Assembly (NCBI RefSeq): GCF_019823065.1
Contig: NZ_CP081966.1
Coordinates: forward strand, 3,813,501-3,877,500
Length of the DNA stretch: 64,000 bases
Direction: 5' to 3'
DNA from: Pseudomonas mosselii
GTDB taxonomy: Bacteria > Pseudomonadota > Gammaproteobacteria > Pseudomonadales > Pseudomonadaceae
Shown piece after piece: positions 35,015 to 44,257 of the stretch (positions within the stretch are counted from its first letter, which is position 1; each line of letters opens with the position of its first letter). The position numbers and the translations under genes are program-made. The notes below the pieces were generated by a model. That model had not been told where the DNA came from and searched no databases. It was given only the letters and a program-made list of their open reading frames with translations.

Positions 35015-37905
35015 TGCGGTGGAAACTCCCATGGCCGAAGCTGGCCGGCGCCGGCTCCAGTAGCCCGGCTAGCGATGAGCAGCCGGACAGCTGGCAGCGC
35101 CACGTCGAGGCCTTGCGCCAGGCCGGCATCCCCGAACCCGGTTCGGCAGTCCACGGCCGCAAGCCAGCGACCGTGGCCGACGAGCAGGCGCTGTACGACG
35201 TTGCGCCGTCCTTCGTGGAACTGCTGCCCTGGGTGGAGTTCTTGCCCGGGTCGAAATCGATGCTCCTGGAGGATGGCCAATCGGTGGCGGCGTTCTACGA
35301 ACTGGTGCCGCTGGGCACCGAAGGCCGGGAACCCGGCTGGCTCGCGCATGCCCGCGACGCCCTGGAAAACGCGCTTCAGGACAGTTTCGATGAACTGGAC
35401 GAGAACCCGTGGGTGCTCCAGCTCTATGCCCAGGACGAACCGAGCTTCGACCAGTACATGCAGACCTTGCGCGATTACGTGCAGCCACGTGCGCGCGGCT
35501 CGGCGTTCACCGAGTTCTACTTGCGCTTCTTCGGCCACCACCTGCGCGCTGTGGCCAAGCCCGGCGGCCTGTTCGAGGACACGGTGGTTACGCGGCTGCG
35601 CTGGCGCGGGCAGACGCGGCGTGTGCGCATGGTGGTGTACCGCCGCGCGAGCGGACAGGGACAGGCAAACCGCCGCGGCCAGACACCCGAGCAGATGCTG
35701 GGCATCGTCTGCGACCGCCTATGCGGCGGCCTGGCGAACGCCGGCATCCAGGCCCGGCGCATGGTTGCAGCGGACGTTCACGACTGGCTGCTGCGATGGT
35801 TCAACCCGCGCCCCACGCTGCTCGGCCCTGGGGTGGAGGACCGGGAGCGCTTCTACGCGTTGGCGCGCTATCCGGACAGTACCGAGGAAAGCGAGGCCGG
35901 CGAGATCGAGTTGGCGAGCGGGCGGGATTTCAGCCAGCGGCTGTTCTTTGGGCAGCCGCGCTCGGACGTGGCGCAAGGGGCCTGGTACTTCGACGGCATG
36001 CCGCACCGCGTGCTGATCACCGACCGGCTGCGCATGCCGCCCGGCACCGGGCACCTGACCGGCGAGACCCGCAAGGGAGACGCGATCAACACGCTATTCG
36101 ATCAGATGCCCGAGGACACCTTGATGTGTCTCACCATGGTGGCCACGCCGCAGGACGTCCTCGAATCGGACCTCAACCATCTGGCGAAGAAAGCTGTGGG
36201 CGAGACGCTGGCGTCGGAGCAGACGCTCAAGGACGTGCATGAAGCCCGCTCCCTGATCGGCAGCGCGCACAAGCTCTACCGGGGCACTCTGGCGTTCTAC
36301 CTACGCGGGCGCGACGAGGCGGAACTGGATCGGCGCGGCCTGGACCTCGCGAACGTGATGCTCAACGCCGGCCTGCAGCCGGTGCGCGAGGACGACGAGG
36401 TGGCGCCGCTCAACAGCTACCTGCGCTGGCTGCCGTGCTGCTACAACCCCGGCAAGGACCGGCGCCGGTGGTACACGCAACTGATGTTCGCCCAGCACGC
36501 GGCGAACCTGTCGCCGGTGTGGGGCCGCGCCCAGGGCACGGGGCACCCCGGCATCACGATGTTCAATCGCGGAGGCGGCCCGATTACGTTTGACCCCTTG
36601 AACAGGTTGGATCGGCAGATGAATGCCCATCTGTTCCTGTTCGGTCCCACGGGCTCGGGCAAGAGCGCCACGCTCAACAACCTGCTGAACCAGGTCACCG
36701 CGATCTATCGGCCGCGCCTCTTCATCGTGGAAGCCGGCAACAGCTTCGGCTTGTTCAGCGACTTCGCCAGGCGCCTGGGGCTGACCGTGAACCGGGTCAA
36801 GCTGGCACCCGGCTCGGGCATCAGCCTGGCGCCGTTCGCCGACGCACGCCGGCTGATCGAAACGCCCAGCGACGTGCAGACGCTCGATGCCGATGCACTG
36901 GACGAAGACCTGCCACCGGATGCCTCGGCCATGGAGGCGGACGAGCAGCGCGACGTGCTGGGCGAGCTGGAGATCACGGCACGGCTGATGATCACGGGCG
37001 GCGAAGACAAGGAAGAAGCGCGGATGACGCGGGCCGACCGCTCGCTGATCCGCCAGTGCATCCTCGACGCGGCCGAACATTGCGTGGCAGAGAAGCGCAC
37101 TGTGCTCACGCGCGATGTGCGCAATGCGCTGCGCACCCGCGGCCAGGACCCGACGTTGCCCGAGATGCGGCGCGTGCGGCTGCTGGAGATGGCGGACGCG
37201 ATGGACATGTTCTGCCAAGGCACGGACGGCGAGATGTTCGACCGCGACGGCACGCCGTGGCCCGAGGCCGACATCACGCTGGTCGATCTGGCGACCTACG
37301 CCCGCGAGGGCTACAACGCGCAGCTCTCGATCGCGTACATCAGCCTCATCAGCACGGTGAACAACATCGCGGAGCGTGACCAGTATCTCGGCCGCCCGAT
37401 CATCAACGTGACCGACGAAGGCCACGTGATCACCAAGAACCCGCTGCTCGCGCCGTATACCGTGAAAATTACAAAAATGTGGCGCAAGCTGGGGGCCTGG
37501 TACTGGCTAGCTACACAAAATATTGACGACCTACCGCGCGCCGCGGAGCCGATGCTCAACATGATCGAGTGGTGGATCTGCCTGTCGATGCCCCCCGATG
37601 AAGTGGAGAAGATCGCGCGGTTCCGCGAACTGAGCCAAGCGCAGAAAGCGCTGATGCTCTCGGCACGCAAGGAAGCGGGCAAGTTCACCGAGGGCGTCAT
37701 CCTCTCCAAGAGCATGGAGGTGCTCTTCCGCGCCGTGCCGCCGAGCCTGTATCTCGCGCTCGCGCAGACCGAACCCGAAGAGAAGGCCGAGCGCTACCAG
37801 CTCATGCAGCAGCACGGCGTCAGCGAGTTGGATGCCGCCTTCAAGGTGGCCGAGAAGATCGACCGGGCACGCGGCATCGAGTCGCCGGCCCTGGACCTGC
37901 CCTGA
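35014..37905 (+). CDS. TIGR03744 conjugative transfer ATPase (VirB4/TraC-like)
   Basis: This 963-aa ATPase powers pilus assembly and DNA transfer. Walker A GPTGSGKSA lies near residue 544-552, a Walker B-like INVTDEGHV near 800, and RIC-like helical stretches follow. The N-terminal half has the TraC/CagE-type domain (PWVEFLPGSKSMLLEDG, FYLRFFGHH). It is PFGI-1-class TIGR03744. It is translationally coupled to the lipoprotein gene by TGATG. The DsbA-like gene follows after 24 bases. Length is normal. Confidence 0.93.
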   Translation: MRWKLPWPKLAGAGSSSPASDEQPDSWQRHVEALRQAGIPEPGSAVHGRKPATVADEQALYDVAPSFVELLPWVEFLPGSKSMLLEDGQSVAAFYELVPLGTEGREPGWLAHARDALENALQDSFDELDENPWVLQLYAQDEPSFDQYMQTLRDYVQPRARGSAFTEFYLRFFGHHLRAVAKPGGLFEDTVVTRLRWRGQTRRVRMVVYRRASGQGQANRRGQTPEQMLGIVCDRLCGGLANAGIQARRMVAADVHDWLLRWFNPRPTLLGPGVEDRERFYALARYPDSTEESEAGEIELASGRDFSQRLFFGQPRSDVAQGAWYFDGMPHRVLITDRLRMPPGTGHLTGETRKGDAINTLFDQMPEDTLMCLTMVATPQDVLESDLNHLAKKAVGETLASEQTLKDVHEARSLIGSAHKLYRGTLAFYLRGRDEAELDRRGLDLANVMLNAGLQPVREDDEVAPLNSYLRWLPCCYNPGKDRRRWYTQLMFAQHAANLSPVWGRAQGTGHPGITMFNRGGGPITFDPLNRLDRQMNAHLFLFGPTGSGKSATLNNLLNQVTAIYRPRLFIVEAGNSFGLFSDFARRLGLTVNRVKLAPGSGISLAPFADARRLIETPSDVQTLDADALDEDLPPDASAMEADEQRDVLGELEITARLMITGGEDKEEARMTRADRSLIRQCILDAAEHCVAEKRTVLTRDVRNALRTRGQDPTLPEMRRVRLLEMADAMDMFCQGTDGEMFDRDGTPWPEADITLVDLATYAREGYNAQLSIAYISLISTVNNIAERDQYLGRPIINVTDEGHVITKNPLLAPYTVKITKMWRKLGAWYWLATQNIDDLPRAAEPMLNMIEWWICLSMPPDEVEKIARFRELSQAQKALMLSARKEAGKFTEGVILSKSMEVLFRAVPPSLYLALAQTEPEEKAERYQLMQQHGVSELDAAFKVAEKIDRARGIESPALDLP

Positions 37906-37929
37906 ATCTGCCGTACACCGGAGAACGCC

Positions 37930-38694
37930 ATGGAACAGAAACGCCCATCCATTCCGATGCAGGTCCAGGCGTTCCGTCGTCGGCGCTGGCAGTTCCGCTG
38001 GCCCTGGGCATTGGCCGCGGTGCTGGTTGCGCTGCTGCTGATCTGGCTCGTGTCACGTTCGCCAGGCGGGTCCACACCTCAGACTTCGGCGCCAGTCAGC
38101 GACACGCAGGTGGCTGGGCCTCCGTGGCAGATGGGCAATCCGGAAGGGCGTTTCACGCTGACGCTCTACGCGGACCTCGAATGCCCGTTCTGCCGGTCCT
38201 ATTTTCCAGTGCTCAAGCGTTGGGTGGCCGGCAATGCGGACGTGACCTTGCAATGGCACCACCTGCCGTTGGCCGCGCATGAGCCAGCCGCGTCCGCCGA
38301 AGCGCGCCTGGCGGAATGCGCGGGCGAAGCCGGCAGCCATGCCGCCTTTTGGCAGGCCGTCGAATGGGTCTATGCCCACACGCGGAGCGACGGCCAGGGC
38401 TTGCCTGAAGGGCTGCGCTACCCCGACCTCACTCCAGCGATCGAGCAGTGTCTGGCGAGCGAGCGGCCCGATGCACCGATCCGCGCCCAGACGGCGGAAG
38501 CCACGAACAGCGGCGTGATCGCCACGCCATCGCTGCGGCTGCACGATCGCGAAACCGGCAAGGCGATCCTGCTGCAGGGCCCGATCGAGGGCGATGCCTT
38601 GCTGTCGGCCATGGACATGCTCGCGGCCGGCGATCCCGCCGCCATACCCACATCGGAAATGCCTGCCGACGTCGTCGGCGACATGCCCAGGTAG
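37930..38694 (+). CDS. DsbA-like thiol:disulfide oxidoreductase of the conjugation cluster
   Basis: This 254-aa protein has an N-terminal membrane helix (about 26-42) after a basic segment and a periplasmic thioredoxin-fold domain with active site Cys85-Pro-Phe-Cys88 (LECPFCRS). A cis-proline-like segment VIATPSLRL is present near 195. It should form or isomerise disulfides in secreted transfer proteins such as the cysteine-rich TIGR03756/03755 products. The last ten codons (MPADVVGDMPR) coincide with the first hairpin of the structured RNA element, so coding sequence and RNA structure overlap. Confidence 0.88.
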   Translation: MEQKRPSIPMQVQAFRRRRWQFRWPWALAAVLVALLLIWLVSRSPGGSTPQTSAPVSDTQVAGPPWQMGNPEGRFTLTLYADLECPFCRSYFPVLKRWVAGNADVTLQWHHLPLAAHEPAASAEARLAECAGEAGSHAAFWQAVEWVYAHTRSDGQGLPEGLRYPDLTPAIEQCLASERPDAPIRAQTAEATNSGVIATPSLRLHDRETGKAILLQGPIEGDALLSAMDMLAAGDPAAIPTSEMPADVVGDMPR

Positions 38695-38795
38695 CCCCGG
38701 TCTTCAAGGCTACGGCGCAGTCCGCTGCGCTGACCGCAACCCGTTCGCCTCGCATCCTGGCCGCGAACGATCACCGCCACCGCGGTGATGGATGC
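38655..38795 (+). ncRNA. Structured RNA element, copy 3 (leader of the RadC-like gene)
   Basis: P1 is GCCGAC-GTC-GTCGGC (38665-38679) followed by GACATGCCCAGG. P2 is CGGTC/GACCG (38698-38702 and 38732-38736) around TTCAAGGCTACG and GCGCAG-TCCG-CTGCGC (38715-38730). P3 is GCATCC/GGATGC (38752-38757 and 38790-38795) enclosing ATCACCGC-CACC-GCGGTGAT (38770-38789). Compared with 7316-7462, several stem positions change on both sides while loops and spacing stay. It lies 75 bases ahead of the RadC-like start and overlaps the end of the DsbA-like gene. Confidence 0.75.
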
Positions 38796-38869
38796 ACCTT
38801 GTTCGTTCCCCAGGAGGGCTTGCCCTCCCCGGGCGCGCGCCCTCCGATCTCACCATTTGGAGGTTCGCC

Positions 38870-39364
38870 ATGTCTTTCGTCGTCAATGACTCCTGCCTGG
38901 AGTCGCTTTCCGCCATCGCTGCCCAGCACGAGGACTGGATCATCCAGCAAGCCATTGCGCTGCTGGAGAAGCGGGTTTTCAAAGCGGGTCCGAAACTCCT
39001 CGACCCCACGGCCGTGCGCGACTACCTGCGCGTGAAGCTGGTGGCCGAGCCCAACGAAATATTCGTCGCTGTGTTCCTGGACAGCATGCACCAGGTACTG
39101 GCCTACGAGCCGCTGTTCAGGGGCACGATCAACGCGACTTCGGTCTATCCGCGTGTCGTTGTGCAGCGTGTTCTGCAGTTGAATGCGGCCGCGGTGGTCT
39201 TCGCGCACCAGCACCCCTCGGGCATTTCCGAGCCGTCGAGCGCGGATCGCATGCTGACCCAGCAACTGCAGGCCGCGCTGGCGCTCATCGATGTGCGGGT
39301 ACTGGACCACATCATCGTCGGCCAGGGTGCCCCGTTCTCCTTTGCGGAGTCCGGCCTGCTGTAA
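38870..39364 (+). CDS. RadC-family JAB-domain protein
   Basis: This 164-aa protein has the RadC/MPN+ metal-binding signature: [16 protein letters not shown] near 80-95, then HQHPSG (near 110) and [10 protein letters not shown], with the HxHxSG plus downstream acidic residue of the JAMM fold. It lacks the N-terminal helix-hairpin-helix region of chromosomal RadC, as usual for ICE-borne copies. Members are often called DNA repair proteins, but no repair activity is established; a role in element DNA processing is possible. TTGGAGG precedes the ATG by seven bases. A terminator follows. Confidence 0.9.
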   Translation: MSFVVNDSCLESLSAIAAQHEDWIIQQAIALLEKRVFKAGPKLLDPTAVRDYLRVKLVAEPNEIFVAVFLDSMHQVLAYEPLFRGTINATSVYPRVVVQRVLQLNAAAVVFAHQHPSGISEPSSADRMLTQQLQAALALIDVRVLDHIIVGQGAPFSFAESGLL

Positions 39365-39389
39365 GGGTTGTACTGCTTCGTTGATCAGC

Positions 39390-39416
39390 GCGGAGGCTTC
39401 GGCCTCCGCATTTTTC
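39390..39416 (+). terminator. Rho-independent terminator after the RadC-like gene
   Basis: GCGGAGGC-TTCG-GCCTCCGC (39390-39409) followed by ATTTTTC. It ends the second transfer operon. Confidence 0.9.
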
Positions 39417-39459
39417 TGCGCGGCGACACAAGCAGGTATGCGGGGTGGCCGCGATGCGC

Positions 39460-39467
39460 ATTGTTTG
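39460..39467 (+). promoter_or_regulatory. ATTGTTTG motif ahead of the third transfer operon
   Basis: ATTGTTTG lies 62 bases before the TIGR03757 start and after the terminator. It has the same octamer and nearly the same distance to the gene as at 16592 and 30119. Confidence 0.45.
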
Positions 39468-39528
39468 TTGGGGCCGCATGGGGTTCGGCGTTTGACTATG
39501 GCCCTGATCAACTTCCGGGGTGCAAGAC

Positions 39529-39975
39529 ATGCCAGGAGCTTTTACCCGGTTCGCACCAGGCTGGCGAACCCTTGGCCTGGCCATCGTGCTGCCGGCGTCG
39601 TTCGCGGCATTCAGCCCGGCCGCGTTCGCCGCCGACGTGGTGGTCGTCACCGACAGCCGCCACCCGGTCAAGACCATGGGCGGCGAGCGGCTGATCGAGC
39701 TGGACCGGGCATCCGGGCTCGAAGCAGAGCTTTCCGCAGATCTGCCAGCCGACCCCGAGCGCGCAGCAGCCATCGTCCGGCAACGCCTGAACCAAGGCGG
39801 CACCGACCTTCAGCGCCGCATTGGCACCGCCTACCAGGGCATCACCGACGCATGGAGTTTGGGTGTCACGACCATCCCGGCCGTCGTGGTGGACCAACGC
39901 TATGTGGTCTATGGCGAGCCTGACGTGGCCCGGGCCGTGTCCTGCATCGAGCAGCACCGGAGGAGGCAACCGTGA
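39529..39975 (+). CDS. TIGR03757 family integrating conjugative element protein
   Basis: This 148-aa exported protein has a signal peptide (about 1-34, ending AAFAAD) and a mature part with DVVVVTDSRHPV and VTTIPAVVVDQRYVVYGEPDV, a thioredoxin-like beta-alpha pattern with a cis-proline-like TTIPAV. It corresponds to TIGR03757. ATG 39529 is preferred; a GTG at 39520 is in frame but would only lengthen the leader by three residues. It overlaps the next gene by GTGA and opens the third transfer operon. Confidence 0.88.
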   Translation: MPGAFTRFAPGWRTLGLAIVLPASFAAFSPAAFAADVVVVTDSRHPVKTMGGERLIELDRASGLEAELSADLPADPERAAAIVRQRLNQGGTDLQRRIGTAYQGITDAWSLGVTTIPAVVVDQRYVVYGEPDVARAVSCIEQHRRRQP

Positions 39976-40922
39976 CCTATCGCCCATTCGACCTGCTGCG
40001 CCGCCTGCGCGTCGCCGTGGCCTCGCTGCTGCTGGTCAGCGCCACGGGCAGCTACGCCCTGAACACCGTCACCATCGTGTCCTCCGTCATGTCGCCGGAC
40101 TGCCTGGAGTACCGGGTGGTGGGCATCTGCTACTGGCTGTATTGCACCTATGGCGGCTGCTCGGTGCGCACGTCCACCAAGGTCCGGCACTACGTCCCCG
40201 ATGCGGTCGTCTCCAGCTACAGCAACACCGGAGAGAACCCCTGGGTCGAAGTGCGAGCGATGAGCATGCCGAACGCCTCGGCCCAGGCAGGCGGCGACGG
40301 CACCACCAACGAAGACCACGAAAACAACCTCGCCAAATTCAAGAACGCCGATGTCATCGGCCATCCCGGCGGCGAGGTGTTCAACCAGTTCGCCTCGTCC
40401 TCGGGCTATTTTTGCCAAGGCGCGGGAACGGCCTTCATGCCGTATCTGCTCAGCACCTTGGACACGCTGGCCTGGCGCTACAACGTGCCCGAGATGGCCT
40501 ACCCGGAGGCGCTGATCCCGGGCCGGCGCGAGGTCGGTGCGCGCACCACGATGAACCTCTGGGGCAATGTCTATCCGCGCGGCGGCTTCCTGCACCAGAC
40601 CGACGACCACAAATCCGGGGCGGTCGTGGCTCAGCGCGCCGGTGACGTCGTCACGCGGCGCGGGCAGTTGCACGTGTACCAGCCGCTGCTCGCCAACGCG
40701 CGTGATGGCTACTGGCCGGCCGGCGCGCTGATGGAAGGTGATGCCTCGACCGGCAAGTGGCAGGAACTGACGCCGCGCCTGTCGAACACCTGCGTGGTGT
40801 TCCCCCACAGCGGCACGCTGACCCAAGCCCAGCAAGGCGACTACGCGTGGGCGCTGTGGCGTCCGTATGCGTGCTGCGAACGCCGGGGCCAGGTGTTCCT
40901 CGGCAGCGTCGATTTCCTCTGA
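39972..40922 (+). CDS. TIGR03756 family integrating conjugative element protein (TraU-like)
   Basis: This 316-aa periplasmic protein starts at GTG 39972 behind AGGAGG. It has a signal peptide (about 1-30, ending GSYAL) and a cysteine-rich N-terminal part (CLEYRVVGICYWLYCTYGGCSV). It ends with RPYACCERRGQVFLGSVDFL. The pattern matches TIGR03756 and the TraU group of F-type systems, which need disulfide formation; the nearby DsbA-like protein is a likely helper. Both neighbours are close or overlapping. Confidence 0.9.
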   Translation: MTYRPFDLLRRLRVAVASLLLVSATGSYALNTVTIVSSVMSPDCLEYRVVGICYWLYCTYGGCSVRTSTKVRHYVPDAVVSSYSNTGENPWVEVRAMSMPNASAQAGGDGTTNEDHENNLAKFKNADVIGHPGGEVFNQFASSSGYFCQGAGTAFMPYLLSTLDTLAWRYNVPEMAYPEALIPGRREVGARTTMNLWGNVYPRGGFLHQTDDHKSGAVVAQRAGDVVTRRGQLHVYQPLLANARDGYWPAGALMEGDASTGKWQELTPRLSNTCVVFPHSGTLTQAQQGDYAWALWRPYACCERRGQVFLGSVDFL

Positions 40923-40931
40923 GGTGCCACG

Positions 40932-42326
40932 ATGAAGCGTCCTGAACCGAAGAACCTGTCCACCAAGGCGTGCCGCCTGCTGCGCCCGACGGCACTGGCC
41001 GGCACGCTCGCCCTGGTCTGCGGCCTGGCGTGGGCACAGGTCGGATACCAGAACAGCGGCCCCGTCATTGGCGATGACGTCATGTACTCGATCGGCGGCG
41101 GCAGCGCGGTGTCCATGGGCCGCGCGGCCGGCATGCGCTCCATCGGGGTCGGTGTGGGGTGGAACAGCAACCTGATCTGCGGCGACATGAGCATCCAGAC
41201 CACGCTGCGCAATCAGCTCAACGGCATCACGAACGGCTTTCAGCAGATCATGAGCAACGTAATCCAGAGCGCCACCAGCGCGGTAGCGTCCCTGCCGGCG
41301 CTGATCATTCAGCGCGCCGATCCGGGCCTGTACAACCTGCTGACCAACGGCGTGCTGCAGGCGCGGCTGGACTTCGACCGCTCCAAGCTGACGTGCCGCG
41401 CCATGGCGGAGAAGATGGCCGAGACAGCGGGTGGCCAGCTTGGCTGGAGCCAGATGGCCGAAGGCATGGCCTTGCGTGACGCGGTTGGCAGCAACGATGC
41501 CGTGTCGGCCGTCGAGCAGGCCGAGACGCGCCGCGGCAACGACGGCGTGCCCTGGGTGGGTGGCAGCAATGCTGGTGGCGCAGGCCAGTCCGCCATCCGG
41601 GTGGTCGGCGACGTCACCCGCGCGGGCTACAACCTGGTCAACGGTCGTGGCGTGACGGACACATCCTCCATCGCGTCCGCCAGTTGTGCGAGCCTGTCCT
41701 GCCAGACCTGGACGTCGCCGCAGCAGGCGACCGAATGGGCCACGCGGGTCCTCGGAGAGCAGGTGCAGCGCACCTGCGACTCCTGCACCAAGACCGAGAC
41801 GGTGCCCGGCGTCGGGCTGACGCCGCTGATCCAGGAAGAGTACGAGGCGAAGCTGGAGGTCCTTCAGGAGCTGGTTTCCGGCACGCGCACTACCACCTTT
41901 GAGAACCTGCGCGAGGCTGGCAGCACGTCGCTGCCAATCACGCGTGGCGTGATCGAGGCGCTGCGCGACGAGCCGGACCAGGACCTTCTGGCGCGGCGCC
42001 TCGCGTCGGAGGTGGCGCTGTCGTCGGTGCTGGAAAAAGCGCTGCTGCTCCAGCGCACGCTGCTCACGGGCAAGAAGGAGCCCAACGTCGCAGCCAACGA
42101 ACTCGCGGTCAAGGCCGTGAACCACGAGAGCGACACGCTCGACCGGGAGATCCGCAACCTGAAGACGGAGCTGGAGCTTCGGCGCGAGCTGGCAAACAAC
42201 TCACCGATGGCCATCATCCAGCGGCACGGTACGCGCGCGGCAGGCTCGCGCGGCATCTACGAGGGTGATCCGGTACCCGACCGCCTCGACCAGTTGCAGA
42301 AGGGCAATCCAGGAGCCAGGCCATGA
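40932..42326 (+). CDS. TIGR03755 family integrating conjugative element protein (TraH-like)
   Basis: This 464-aa exported protein has a signal peptide (about 1-37, ending LAWAQV). Glycine/serine-rich sequence follows (SIGGGSAVSMGRAAGMRSIGVGVGWNSNLICGDMSI), then cysteine-containing segments (SCASLSCQTW, CDSCTKTE) and a long helical C-terminus. This is TIGR03755 and resembles TraH/TraN-type outer components. It lies nine bases after TIGR03756 and overlaps the next gene by ATGA. Confidence 0.9.
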   Translation: MKRPEPKNLSTKACRLLRPTALAGTLALVCGLAWAQVGYQNSGPVIGDDVMYSIGGGSAVSMGRAAGMRSIGVGVGWNSNLICGDMSIQTTLRNQLNGITNGFQQIMSNVIQSATSAVASLPALIIQRADPGLYNLLTNGVLQARLDFDRSKLTCRAMAEKMAETAGGQLGWSQMAEGMALRDAVGSNDAVSAVEQAETRRGNDGVPWVGGSNAGGAGQSAIRVVGDVTRAGYNLVNGRGVTDTSSIASASCASLSCQTWTSPQQATEWATRVLGEQVQRTCDSCTKTETVPGVGLTPLIQEEYEAKLEVLQELVSGTRTTTFENLREAGSTSLPITRGVIEALRDEPDQDLLARRLASEVALSSVLEKALLLQRTLLTGKKEPNVAANELAVKAVNHESDTLDREIRNLKTELELRRELANNSPMAIIQRHGTRAAGSRGIYEGDPVPDRLDQLQKGNPGARP

Positions 42327-42679
42327 GCGCGGCGCGCATGACTTGGCGCCCCTTGCGCTGGCTGTTCAGCCGGCGCGCGGCGAAGGCGCTGCTGTGGACG
42401 GTGCTGATCGTTGCCGCCGCGGTCGCGGCCAACATCGCCGGCATCTACCTGGTCGGCAGCGTTGCCGGCTGGGAGCGGTGGCTCGCCGCCGCTGCGGGTT
42501 ACTTATTCGTGTGGCGGCTGTGTCTATACGGGGCGACGGTGTACGGGTGGATCTGGATGCGCCGCCGGCTGCTGGTACGTGAGGACGACGCCCAGGCGCG
42601 GCACCGCCTGGTGCGCACCGAGATCGCAGGCGTCGTCGCCATCGTGGCGCTGGAAGCCAGCCTGTTGATGCAGGGCTGA
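42323..42679 (+). CDS. Small inner-membrane protein of the transfer operon (118 aa)
   Basis: Three hydrophobic segments are visible (about 22-46, 52-75 and 98-117), separated by arginine-rich loops (YGWIWMRRRLLVREDDAQARHRL), so it is a polytopic inner-membrane protein with positive-inside loops. Proteins of this size always sit between TIGR03755 and TraG in this ICE class, but I have no family name or function. It overlaps the gene before by ATGA, and TraG follows after 15 bases. Confidence 0.8.
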   Translation: MSAARMTWRPLRWLFSRRAAKALLWTVLIVAAAVAANIAGIYLVGSVAGWERWLAAAAGYLFVWRLCLYGATVYGWIWMRRRLLVREDDAQARHRLVRTEIAGVVAIVALEASLLMQG

Positions 42680-42694
42680 GAGGAGATTCGGGCC

Positions 42695-44242
42695 ATGACT
42701 CTGTTCACGACCGACTACCTGGAGTATTACCTTACGCTGGTGTCCTGGATCGTCAACAACGGCATCTGGGCCGTGCTGGTATCCAGCGGCGTCTTCGCGC
42801 TGCCTTTCGTGGCGATCATCGTGCAGGAGTGGTTGAAGGCCCGTGCAGAAGGCGCCGACGAGGGCAATAAAGGCGTGCTGAGCGCCGCCCGCATCGAGAA
42901 CCGGGTCTTCGTCGCCATCGTGGTGGTGATGTTCGCGGGCATCCCGTTCATCGACGTGGACCTCAACACCATCCAGTACGACAGCTCGCGCTCGGCGCAA
43001 TGCCAGGTCAGTGTGCCGCAGCCCTCGAATACCGGCTGGTCGCAATCTTTCAGCACCATCAACAACCAGTCGGCGAAGGTGCCGGTGTGGTGGGCGTTCA
43101 TGCACGCGCTCTCGCGCGCCGTCACGGGCGCTTCAGTGGCAGCGATCCCGTGCGGCACGGACCTGCGGCAGATGCGCATGGAGATCGACGCGACTCGCAT
43201 TGACGACCCAGTGTTGGCTCAGGAAGTAGCGGATTTCTCGCGGGATTGCTATGGGGCTGCGCGGGCGAAATTGTTCATGCAGCGGCCTCAACTCGATGAG
43301 CAGCAGCTGCACGACGTAACCTGGATCGGCTCACGCTTCTTCACGGACACGAACGGCTACTACGACACATACCGTTCCAGCACCCCGCGCGAGGACTGGC
43401 CCTATGACAGCACGCGCGACGCAGGGCTTGCGCAGGTGGCCAGCGGCGGCGGCTATCCGACCTGCAGGCAATGGTGGGCCGATGGCAGCAATGGACTGCG
43501 GGCACGCTTGCTGGGTCAGGTGGACCCGAGCCTGCTCAATCGCCTGGCGGGCTGGGCTGGCTTCCTGAGCCGTGCCGAGGTGGACGATTCGGTGATCCGC
43601 GCGATCGCGTCACCGCGACAGCAGAAGCTGAACCAAGGCAGCGTCTATACGGACTACGGTGGCCAGATCGAAATGACCGACCCAAACATCATCACCCGGG
43701 CGGCGGCCGACGTAGGACTGGCGGTAGGCTCGCTGGGCTACTTCCCCTCCATGGATGCAATGCGCCAGGCTCTTCCGATGGTGCTGGCGCTCTTGAAGAT
43801 GGCGCTGGTTGTCTGCATTCCGGTGGTGCTCATGGTTAGCACCTACAACCTGAAAACACTCGTGACGGTCAGCGTGGTGCAGTTTGCGCTGTTCTTCGTG
43901 GATTTCTGGTTCCAACTCGCGCGCTGGATCGACAGCACCATTCTGGACGCGCTCTACGGATGGGGCTGGGGATGGAACCGGCCGCATACGAATTTCGATC
44001 CGGTCATGGGCCTCAACAATGCCTTCGGAGACATGCTGTTGAATTTCGTCATGGCGACGATGTTCATCGTGCTGCCCTTGTTCTGGGTAACCGCCTTGGG
44101 ATGGGCGGGCTACGCCGTGGGGGGCATGTTGCAAGGGCTTGCTGCTGGTACGGCAGGCGCCAAAGCGGCCGGCGGCAAAGCCGCCGACATGGCCTTTGGC
44201 GGCGCTATGAAGTGGGCATCGACACCCAGCAAGAGGAAGTAG
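42695..44242 (+). CDS. traG: TraG-like conjugal transfer protein (N-terminal domain)
   Basis: This 515-aa polytopic membrane protein has the TraG N-terminal domain: helices at about 12-45 and 66-85, a large periplasmic domain with several cysteines (residues about 90-330), and four helices in the C-terminal part (about 350-500, ending in glycine/alanine-rich sequence). It is involved in mating-pair stabilisation and pilus assembly in F-like systems. AGGAG precedes the ATG. It is the last rightward gene of the operon; the DUF3742 gene converges on it with only 15 bases between stops. Confidence 0.9.
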   Translation: MTLFTTDYLEYYLTLVSWIVNNGIWAVLVSSGVFALPFVAIIVQEWLKARAEGADEGNKGVLSAARIENRVFVAIVVVMFAGIPFIDVDLNTIQYDSSRSAQCQVSVPQPSNTGWSQSFSTINNQSAKVPVWWAFMHALSRAVTGASVAAIPCGTDLRQMRMEIDATRIDDPVLAQEVADFSRDCYGAARAKLFMQRPQLDEQQLHDVTWIGSRFFTDTNGYYDTYRSSTPREDWPYDSTRDAGLAQVASGGGYPTCRQWWADGSNGLRARLLGQVDPSLLNRLAGWAGFLSRAEVDDSVIRAIASPRQQKLNQGSVYTDYGGQIEMTDPNIITRAAADVGLAVGSLGYFPSMDAMRQALPMVLALLKMALVVCIPVVLMVSTYNLKTLVTVSVVQFALFFVDFWFQLARWIDSTILDALYGWGWGWNRPHTNFDPVMGLNNAFGDMLLNFVMATMFIVLPLFWVTALGWAGYAVGGMLQGLAAGTAGAKAAGGKAADMAFGGAMKWASTPSKRK

Positions 44243-44257
44243 TGCCTTGCTTCTTCG

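Noticed and set aside
39909..42125. 738-codon open frame on the minus strand
   Set aside because: It lies opposite TIGR03756 and TIGR03755, which have signal peptides, family motifs and operon overlaps. The amino-acid composition (R, H, Q, D rich) is that of a GC-rich shadow frame.
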